From assembly GCA_029582155.1 (NCBI GenBank), contig CM055897.1:19555857-19619856 (forward strand): a stretch of 64,000 nt of DNA. The letters are read 5' to 3'. Shown one piece after another: positions 55,206 through 64,000 of this stretch. This stretch comes from Panopea generosa (taxonomy: Eukaryota > Mollusca > Bivalvia > Adapedonta > Hiatellidae). The notes under the pieces were generated by a model. The model had not been told where the DNA came from and made no database searches. It saw nothing but the letters and a program-made list of their open reading frames with translations. Each line of letters begins with the position of its first letter. The stretch's first letter is position 1. The position numbers were made by a program, and so were the translations under genes.

Positions 55206-58200
55206 ACGGTGTTGCATTGTTGTTGACCTATATAGGTACGGTCTCAATCGTGTTGTATTGTTGTTGACCTATTTTAATACGGTTTCAACGTTGTTGTATT
55301 GTTGATCTGTATAAATACGGTCTCAACGATGTTGCATTGTTGTTGACCTATATAAATGCGGTCTCAACCGTGTTGTATTGTTGATGACCTATTTTAATAC
55401 GGTCTCAACGTTGTTGTATTGTTGATCAGTATAAAAACGGTCTCAACGGTGTTGCGTTGTTGTTGACCTGTATAAATACGGTATCAACGGTGTTGCATTG
55501 TTGTTGACCTATATAGGTACGGTCTCAACCGTGTTGTAGTGTTGTTGACCTATTTTAATACGGTCTCAACGTTGCTGTTTTGTTGATCTGTATAAATACG
55601 GCCTCAACGATGTTGCATTGTTGTTGACCTATATAAATACGGTCTCAACCGTGTTGTATTGTTGATGACCTATTTTAATACGGTCTCAACGTTGTTGTAT
55701 TGTTGATCTGTATAAATACGGTCTCAACGGTGTTGCGTTGTTGTTGACCTGTATAAATACGGTCTCAACGGTGTTGCATTGTTGTTGACCTGTTTAAATA
55801 CGGTCTCAACGGTGTTGCAATGCTGTTGACCTATATAAATACGGTCTCAACCTTGTTGTATTGTTGTTGACCTATATAAATACGGTCTCAACGGTGTTGC
55901 GTTGTTGTTGACCTGTATAAATACGGTCTCAACGGTGTTGCATTGCTGTTGACCTATATAAATATGGTCTCAACCGTGTTGCATTGCTGTTGACCTATAT
56001 AAATACGGTTTCAACGGTGTTGCGTTGTTGTTGACCTGTATAAATACGGTCTCAACGGTGTTGCATTGTTGTTGACCTGTATAAATACGGTATCAACGAT
56101 GTTGTATTGTTGTTGACCTATTTTAATACGGTCTCAACGGTGTTGTATTGTTGATCTGTATGAATACGGTCTCAAAGGTGTTGCATTGTTGATCTGTATA
56201 AATGCGGTCTCAACGGTGTTGCGTTGTTGTTGAACTGTATGAATACGGTCTCAATGGTGTTGCATTGTTGTTGACCTGTTTAAATACGGTCTCAACGGTG
56301 TTGCATTGCTGTTGACCTATATAAATACGGTCTCAACCTTGTTGTATTGTTGTTGACCTATATAAATACGGTCTCAACGGTGTTGCGTTGTTGTTGACCT
56401 GTATAAATACGGTCTCAACGGTGTTGCATGGCTGTTGACCTGTATAAATACGGTCTCAACGGTGTTGCATGGCTGTTGACCTGTATAAATACGGTCTCAA
56501 CCGTGTTGCATTGCTGTTGACCTATATAAATACGGTCTCAACGGTGTTGCGTTGTTGTTGACCTGTATAAATACGGTCTCAACGGTGTTGCATTGTTGTT
56601 GACCTGTATAAATACAGTATCAACGATGTTGTATTGTTGTTGACCTATTTTAATACGGTCTCAACGGTGTTGTATTGTTGATCTGTATGAATACGGTCTC
56701 AAAGGTGTTGCATTGTTGATCTGTATAAATGCGATCTCAACGGTGTTGCATTGTTGTTGACCTGTATGAATACAGTCTCAATGGTGTTGCATTGTTTTTG
56801 ACCTATATAAATATGGTCTCAACGGTGTTGCATTGTTGTTGACCTATTTTAATACGGTCTCAACGGTGTTGTATTGTTGTTGACCTATTTTAATACGGTT
56901 TCAATGGTGTTGTATTGCTGATCTGTATTAATACGGTCTGAACGATGTCGCATTGTTGATCTGTATAAATGCGGTCTCAACGGTGTTGTATTGTTGATCT
57001 GTATAAATGTGGTCTCAACGGTGTTGCATTGTTGATCTGTATAAATGCGGTCTCAACGGTGTTGCATTGTTGATCTGTATAAATGCGGTCTCAACGGTGT
57101 TGCATTGTTGATCTGTACAAATGCGGTCTCAACGGTGTTGCGTTGTTGTTGACCTGTATGAGTGTGATCTCAACGATGTTGCATTGTTGCTGACCTGTAT
57201 GAATGTGGTCTCATAGGTGGTGCATCGTTGCTGACCAGTATAAATGCGATCTCAACTGTGTTGCATCGTTGTTGACCTGTATAAATGTGGTCTCAACTGT
57301 GTTGAATTGTTGTTCACCTGTATAATGTGATCTCAGCTGTGTTGCATTGTTGTTCATCTGAATAAATGTGCTTTAACTGATAGTATATTATTTTTTACCG
57401 ATAAATATGTGGTCTCACCGGTGTTGCATTATTGTTAGTCTGTATATACAGTATATGGTTTTACCGCTGTTACAATGTGGTTGACCGTTTGAGATGTGGT
57501 CTCCATGGTGTTGCATTACTGTTGGTCTGTATATATATGGTTTTACCGCGGTTACAATGTGGTTGATCGTTTGAGATGTGGTCTCCATGGTGTTGCATTA
57601 ACGTTGACCGGTGTTATATGTTTTTAATAGCTATTACAATGTTGCAACCCGTAAATATGTGGTTTAACCGGTGTAACATTGTTGTTGGTCGCTAGAGATG
57701 TGCTTTTATCGGTATAGCATTATTGTTGTCCGGTATATATGTGGTCTAAACGGTATAGCATTATTGATGGTCGGTATATAAGTGGCCTCAACGGTGTTGG
57801 TTTATTGTTGGCTGGTATATGTGTGGTCTCAACGGTGTTGCTTTATTGTTAGCTGGTATATTAGTGGTCTCAACGGTGTTGCATTATTGTTGGTCGGTAT
57901 ATATGTGGTCTCAACGGTATAGTATTATTGTTGGTCGGTATATATGTGGTCTCAACGGTGTTGCTTTATTGTTTGCCGGTATATTTGTGGTCTCAACAGT
58001 GTTGCATTGTTGTTGGCAGGTATATATGTGGTCTTTACGGTATAGTATTATTGTTGGCCGGTATATATGTGGTCTAAACAGTGTTGCTTTATTGTTGGCT
58101 GGTATATTTGTGGTCTCAACGGTGTTGATTTTTTGTTGGTCGGTATATATGTGGTTTAACCGCTGTTACATTGTTGCAGTCCATTAATATGTGATTTAAC

Positions 58201-58345
58201 CGGTGTTGCATTGGTGTAGGTCGGTAGAGATGTGGTTTTAACGGTGTTACAATATTGTTGGCCAGAATATTTGTGGTTTTACCGCTGTTGCAGTGTTGCC
58301 GTCCGGCAGAGATGTGGTTTTACCGGTGTCTATATGTTGCAGACT
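55206..58345. repeat. 41-bp minisatellite, right part (~77 copies)
   Basis: Same unit as 52865-53613, with 41- and 38-bp forms in longer patterns, for example 'cctatataggtacggtctca' then 'cctattttaatacggtctca' then 'gatctgtataaat'. From about 57400 the units shift to a 'ggtatatatgtggtctcaac' subfamily and decay by 58345. Confidence 0.95.
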
Positions 58346-58349
58346 GGTA

Positions 58350-59360
58350 GAGATTATTCGTATGGTGGTCTGAGAAAAATATACACAAACCTGGTTACTT
58401 CCGTTACGAGACGCTGTAAATGTAACTAAAACAAAACCAAATGTCGTAAATTATATAAATGCTATGCTTTTACGAAACACACAGTAATATAGCAAGTTTG
58501 CAGCGATCTAACGACTATCGTCATCGATAAAATGTCGTTTATATTGATTGTATGGAACCACTTTATGGCATTGCTGCGACACCTACATGTGGTTCAAGTG
58601 GACGCATAATACAGAATAACGTACCGCCCAAGTTAAACATACGCTTCCCTTGGGTTAATAAAATTGGTCCCTGGGGTGGTGCTGACCGGAGGTTAATCAG
58701 CCCAACAACATGTCTGATGAATGGTCGTGCATATTTGGGTTGTAAGAACTTATTGAGCAACAAAATAAACGCATAAGATAAAATCATAGTAACCTAGTAA
58801 TAAGTTATAGTGATAGATGAGGCGAGACAATTATAACATGAAATGAAATTATAAAATTCAAATTCTTTCTCTATTCTGCTTCTGGACATACTGACTTGTA
58901 TGTTCAAAGTCTGTTAAGATTTGTCTTACAGAAATATCAAGCTATGGCCATTTCGCTATGTTATATTAGAAAGTTATATTCGAAACTTACTTTACAATAG
59001 TATGACTTCTACTAGAAATTTCACACTGTTACATTTTCACATATAACACATTGGTTGGTAACGTTTTTTGTATGGAGTGCTCTTCAACGAATGAAGTCCT
59101 TTCATAGAGTAATGTAGATCTTCTGCGACGCTTCTTTTCAGTTTTTTTCCTGTTTGCTAAAAAAATGTAACGGTATTCCGCTAAAGTTTATGTTGGATGA
59201 TTCAAGCAATCGGAATACCTTGTCAATTTCTATTGTTTAGAATTGTTTTTAGATATATCCGGTATTTTCTATTTGAAAAATATCTAGGACAAGATAACCG
59301 ACTTTCGTTCCAATAAGAATTATGTAGTTCTATTTAAACTTAAGCGTTGCGGAAGTGCGT
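58350..59360. other. Intergenic stretch, no supported gene
   Basis: Overlapping ORFs on both strands at 58552-58787 contain 'ttggtccctggggtggtgct' but show no recognisable domain. A small inverted repeat 'ggtattccg'/'cggaatacc' lies at 59172-59219. Confidence 0.45.
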
Positions 59361-59369
59361 TTGTTTCAG

Positions 59370-59534
59370 CCAATCAGGTTTTACTTTGAGATTCAAACTG
59401 TTTTCTCTATTTTCTCTATAAAGTGTCAAGACGTTTGTGTTTAAACACAATAACCAAAACGTTTAATTGAGTGCTGAAGGATGGCGGAATTGACCGAGTA
59501 TGTACGATTGGTGATTTTTGTAGGGGTGGCATGA
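59370..59534 (+). promoter_or_regulatory. Candidate core promoter and start codon (CCAAT, TATA, ATGGCGG)
   Basis: CCAATCAG lies at 59370-59377, TATAAAG at 59417-59423, and 'aaggatggcgga' with ATG at 59481. That is a plausible CCAAT-TATA-start order and spacing. The ATG frame gives MAELTEYVRLVIFVGVA then TGA at 59532, so a real gene would need a donor at 59511 (GTGATT) or 59518 (GTAGGG). No downstream exon was found. Confidence 0.3.
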
Positions 59535-60017
59535 ACAACTCACAAATGTTGAAATGCGAGAGTTTGAGTGTCTGTAAAAAATGTAAAAGCCTTATAACTC
59601 AGTGTATCAACACACCAAAAATAGTGCAAAGAAACATCCCAGAAGTACATAATGGTCAATAAAGATAAACACAGCTTATTTAAGGAAACCGAATATATAA
59701 TTAGTCATGTTTAAGCTTTAATTGTTATGGTGATCTAATGCCATTAATATCTCAGGACGCTGCCTTTAGAAGGCTGGTTAAATTTTGCATGCATAGAAAT
59801 ATAATCTTTTACCTGCCATGTGTACAATGTGTACCCATTTGACCGATTATTGACACTATTTCACTGTTTATTGTTATTTGAACTACACTAAACTTTATTT
59901 CAAAAACTGCCAAAATAAATACACTCTTTTAAGAGTAAATAATTATTTATTATTCAGTATTCATAATATATGTTTTAGAAACGTAGAAAAAACACTAATA
60001 ATCGACAGATTACATAA

Positions 60018-60235
60018 ATTGTGGAGCGCGTGGTCCAGTGATACAGCATCGGACCCAAGATATGTAGGTCGTGGGATCGATCACCACCCCACCCCACCCC
60101 GCCACGTCGATGTGTGGTGTACTTTAGCAAGACACTTTATCCGCATGTGTCTAATACCGGTTCTACCCAGGAATATCGCGACAGTGATTTGTCTAAATTG
60201 TGAGAATTTGTTTCACAAGCAATATAAAAGAAATA
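60018..60235 (+). mobile_element. tRNA-derived SINE, family D
   Basis: 'agcgcgtggtccagtgatac' and 'gtcgtgggatcgatcaccac' form the boxes. 'agcaagacactttatccgca' and 'aataccggttctacccagga' follow, as in 50095-50275. The ORF across it (59878-60291) is incidental. Confidence 0.7.
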
Positions 60236-60239
60236 AGTA

Positions 60240-60452
60240 TAACTTAGTCTGTAGTACGACTCCAGCTTTATTGATTGGCTCCCATAAATAACAATGTTGG
60301 GAAAGCCCCATTTGAGTACGTTGATTGGTCAGTTGCTTCAACTGAGAGTTTGGATGACGTCACAGTTTAGTAAGCGTTCAATTGCTATGAATTGTGGGAC
60401 AGGCATAGAATTCCCTGCTTTTTCATTGGTTGTTATTAGACCTGAGAAGAGA
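60240..60452 (+). repeat. Dispersed repeat 'gattggtcagttgctt', copy 3
   Basis: It shares 'acaatgttgggaaagcccca', 'gttgattggtcagttgcttc', 'tttggatgacgtcacagttt', 'agtaagcgttcaattgctat' and 'gaattgtgggacaggcatag' with 45580-45885 and 16195-16480. Confidence 0.75.
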
Positions 60453-60454
60453 AA

Positions 60455-62670
60455 AGAAAAAAAAACGTGTTAAGGGCGGCATGGATAAGCAAAAGCAACA
60501 CATATTTATCAAAAAGATCACTTTGTACGATTGTTGTTAAGTGTTTGCTGCATCCTTCTCCGGTGAGCATTATCTTGTCTGCTGAGGTCGACGGCCGTCG
60601 ATTAAATAATGAAGTAGGATGTCAGCGAGTTGTTTGTTTAAATTAATCAACGGGATAAGACCAGACTGTTACTGTTGTATAGCGTATTCCTGACTCACCT
60701 GTTTACAGGGCCATAACTTCCCATAAATGGAGTTTTTATTTTATGCTGCTCGTTTTTACTGACTGCAGCGGCGGCGGCGGTTGTTGTTTTTTTTTAAATG
60801 AAAATTAAATGTATTGTTTCAAATTAGTTTTTAAGTCAGAAATGTAGAAATATATAGCTATGTTGTTTACCTTGAATTAATACTTTAAACAATAAAAATG
60901 AAATATGTATGGTGTTAACGGCAGAGTATAGTCTCTTATAATTCTTACCACATGGCTTAGGCTCTGTATTAAAGCTATATAAGGGCTGCCAGCGCACCTG
61001 AGCGTCGTTCCTTGGATCCGTTAGCGGGTTAACCAGTACTATACATAGCTTATCTCTGCAAGTCACTGACTACTTCCACACATATTCAGAAAGGAGACAC
61101 TCATGACCTTAACACAGAAATGACCATAAAAGAAGTAGGATACATGTCCCCCTTAAAGGGTGGAAATACGTCATTTCCGATGTAATTGGTAGTTGTACTA
61201 GTACTTCTGGCTGACGGATGCACGAATCACACTATGTGTTGACAACACGTTTTATGCTTTCTACACTAGCTGTTAGAAGTTAGCTTGGTGTCCATCTTTT
61301 GGTCTTTCGATATCTAAGCGCGTAACTCTTCATTGGTGGAGACAGAAAAAGGTCAGCGCTAGTTTCATGTTGAATATCGAACATCGAAACACAGATATCG
61401 AACTAACTTCAGCCTGCTTTTTATGCCATACATGTAATGGAAATATCATTGTTATGCGGAACATCAGAAAGCATCATTTTAAAATGATTTAGGAGTGTCG
61501 GAACATATCCGAGCGACCATAACTAGATATTTTTGAATCAATTAACTTAATCAGGAAGATCGTATACCAAGTTTTTGTCATCTCGTGAAAGCATAATTCG
61601 TTTGTAAAGCAATTAGCCTAGAAATACACGAAACTTAAGAACTTTTTGGGAATAACAGTTGGTGCAGTGTTCTGTGCGGACGCACATGCCCGTATCGTAA
61701 CTCCAGTCTCACTATCGTGTATATATATATTCCTTTCGTGCTCAAAAACATAACCGTGCAGTTGGAGCTTGCAAGCCTGTTTAAACTTTAAAACGCCGGC
61801 AAAAATAATGATGAAGGGAATGCAATCAACTACAGTTGCATAAGCAATTGCACCGTCCACCGGTGAATCAGAATCTTTCAATTAATGTTTTATAGTGTAA
61901 GGAATGAATTTGCACGCGGCATCATCATATAGCATCCAAGGTCATGTGATCTCTTTATGGTGTGATCATAGGGTCTATAAAAAGAATTCCAACCATTTAA
62001 AGGAACGTGTGTTCAACGCTAGTGCTTACACACTGACAGACAATGTAGTCATTAAGTGCTATACAATACGAGGTGGGCATTAATATTTCATGCCAGCGCG
62101 GCCTGTGTAACACGTCACCACAGAGGCACCGTAAGCGCCGTATACTGGTGGTATAATTTTTGAATTATTCGTATCTCACTGGTTCAAGAATGTTCTCATG
62201 TCCAAGTCGCGTTATTGTACGTCATTGGTATTTCATACAATAGGTTCTATTATTATATTCAATAATACCGAGCCGGAGCTAGCTAATCAATCAGGCGATC
62301 GGGCAGAATGTATATTCAGCAATGCACTTGAGCATTGCGATGCTATGCGCAAATCAATAAATATGTTTTACATCAAAAATATAAACACATCGCATTTATC
62401 GGTTTTACTGAAGGTGGCAGGGGCCTCACCAAAACTCTCGGTAATTCCATGTTGCGCAGAGTTCAATATGTAAGATTCGCCTACGCAATGTATTTAAACC
62501 AGTCCCTTAATAATACGAGCTCCACCGGTAATGGGCTTCAATATCTACACAATTCACGTATACGCAGAACAATTTGCGGAGTTTTATAAGTAAATTGCAC
62601 GTTGAACCAGCTGAATTTTAAGCAGATAGTTAAATGATGCACGAAGGAATGATGTTCAGTTAAGTTTTAG
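60455..62670. other. Intergenic stretch, no supported gene
   Basis: Unassigned ORFs lie at 61618-61881 (-, 87 codons) and 62198-62589 (+, two frames). None shows a domain, a splice context or codon pattern I can defend. Confidence 0.4.
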
Positions 62671-62679
62671 ATATTCGTC

Positions 62680-63220
62680 ATCAGTTGTGTGTCGGTGTGT
62701 TGGTTGTAGAAAATCAGAAAACACCGACGATAATTTGCAAAGAAATGAAACAATAAAGATACATATAAGTATTATATGTTATATCATCTATACGAGATCG
62801 GTTAAGTTAAGTTAAGATTGCATATAGTCATCAGCAGGGTTGCGTTTCACTAAAAACTTCATCGTAAACGTAAACCAACACTTATTCATATTAGATTTAA
62901 TATTCATCGAAATGAATCCAAAATTGCTAATACACTGCAGAAAATGATATATTATCACGAAATACAATCATTTTAAATGTCGATCAAATTTAAACAAAGC
63001 ACGTAGTAATTGCCAAATAGACTTACGGCGGTGTTATTGTTATTTTCAAGCTCAAGTCTAAATATATTCTCAAAAATGGTTGGTGAATGCGACCCCAGAT
63101 GTATGTCGGGGCGTCGGTGGTAGAAAATCAGAAAACACTGACGGTAATGTGCAAATAAATGAAACAGTAAAGTTACACACAAGTATACTGTGTTATATCA
63201 TCTATACGAGATTGGTGGGG
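62680..63220. repeat. Direct repeat pair (~125 bp each)
   Basis: 62682-62806 and 63103-63218 share 'tagaaaatcagaaaacac', 'aatgaaaca', 'taaagatacat/taaagttacac' and 'ttatatcatctatacgagat'. A weaker third similarity ('ttaatattcat', 'aaattgct') follows each copy, suggesting an older ~400-bp duplication. Confidence 0.75.
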
Positions 63221-63224
63221 CTGT

Positions 63225-64000
63225 GACCACATCGGTACTCAGAGAAACCGTAAATTGGCTATTGCAATACATGCCAAGCCCTGTTTCCACCAGAGCGACA
63301 CATACAACCTTAAAAATTATATTATTTGACGAACTGTTATTTTTTTCAATAGTATAGAGTAGGGAAGTATATGGAGAAGGAACACGAAATCTCGCGAAAT
63401 ATCGTTTTCAGTTTTCTTCATTAATATTCATCCCAGGAATGCAAATCGAAATTGCTGTTTTGCATTAGGAAATATCTCTACAAAAACAAGACCATTCCCA
63501 GCAAATTATGTTTAAAATTGTTAAAGAACTTATGATTACAAAATTTGTATACTGGCACTAAAACAACGAATTTACTTGATATTTTACATTAAATTGTTCA
63601 ATGTTTTTAATTCAAGATCATTTCGCAAGGTCAAAACACTACCAAACACATCTAAGGTTACATACAACTTTCAAGTTATGTATAAGACATGTGTTTGGTG
63701 TATATTCTGAATGATTAATTTGTCAACGGATTAAAGTTTGGCGCACATTTTATCAACATGCACGTTTTCCTATCCTTTTATATAAAAGTCATTATATCGG
63801 ACAATCATTTTCTCACACCTGTAGTGCGTCAATGTCTTTTTATTATAAACTTTTTTTTTTTTAATTTTCTGACATATTTTTCCCATTATAAGATTTAGAA
63901 CAAAGTCTGAAAGTCGGTGTTTGTCTAGAGATTATGCAATGTGGAAACATTATATTAACGCTTGACTTCAAAAAAATCGTAACTTAAATATTGTCTTCTT
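63225..64000. other. AT-rich end of window, nothing identified
   Basis: Apart from the tail of the preceding duplication I see no exon, tRNA-like box or inverted repeat. Confidence 0.5.

Noticed and set aside
58552..58787. Overlapping ORFs on both strands as a gene
   Set aside because: Two equally open opposite frames, no domain, no splice or promoter support.
61618..62589. Unassigned ORFs near the right end
   Set aside because: Length is within chance for this composition; no motif or exon structure could be supported.

Overview
This is a eukaryotic, AT-rich, intron- and repeat-rich window. The SINE families, the dispersed 'aaggtcaaggtcac' and 'cgcccgcttttcgaa' repeats and the divergence of the protein-coding exons suggest a lophotrochozoan, most likely a bivalve mollusc. 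That assignment rests on recall and was not searched. Protein-coding sequence is sparse: only two genes can be supported exon by exon.

Gene 1 (309-14504, + strand) is the 3' half of tyrosyl-DNA phosphodiesterase 1 (TDP1). Seven exons with matching phases and GT/AG sites encode about 313 residues. They include the second catalytic H-x-K...N signature and the C-terminal D-R-P-W motif, then a TGA stop and an AATAAA signal. The 5' half, with the first catalytic H-x-K, lies before the window. Its introns carry a 59-bp minisatellite, a roughly 48-copy 57-bp minisatellite, SINE copies and a MITE-like element.

Gene 2 (26470-19134, - strand) is a small three-exon gene, convergent with TDP1. It encodes a 154-residue protein built almost entirely of one SAM domain, closest by eye to the SAM of SAMD15. 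None of its three coding exons stands out as a long ORF, and they join with phase-0 introns. CRE-like and RFX X-box-like sites lie just upstream of its start codon.

From about 26.7 to 39.0 kb the DNA is almost wholly minisatellite: a 30-bp family in two blocks, a 'ggttgtat' family organised as 70-, 42- and 22-bp units with an exact-looking 557-bp duplication, and a 28-bp family with an 84-bp higher-order period. Further arrays lie at 46.3-47.0 kb (25 bp), 51.4-52.3 kb (26 bp) and 52.9-58.3 kb (41/38 bp). The last is split by a 1.59-kb insertion flanked by a 7-bp direct repeat. Tandem repeats make up close to a third of the window. Most long ORFs in these arrays are artefacts of stop-free repeat units.

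The rest is intergenic DNA with tRNA-derived SINEs of several families, MITE-like inverted-repeat elements, dispersed low-copy repeats and a direct duplication at 48.2/49.3 kb. Two possible first exons or promoters (near 41.1 and 59.48 kb) are weakly supported. I saw no CRISPR array, no rRNA, no convincing functional tRNA, no intact transposase or reverse transcriptase, and no virus.
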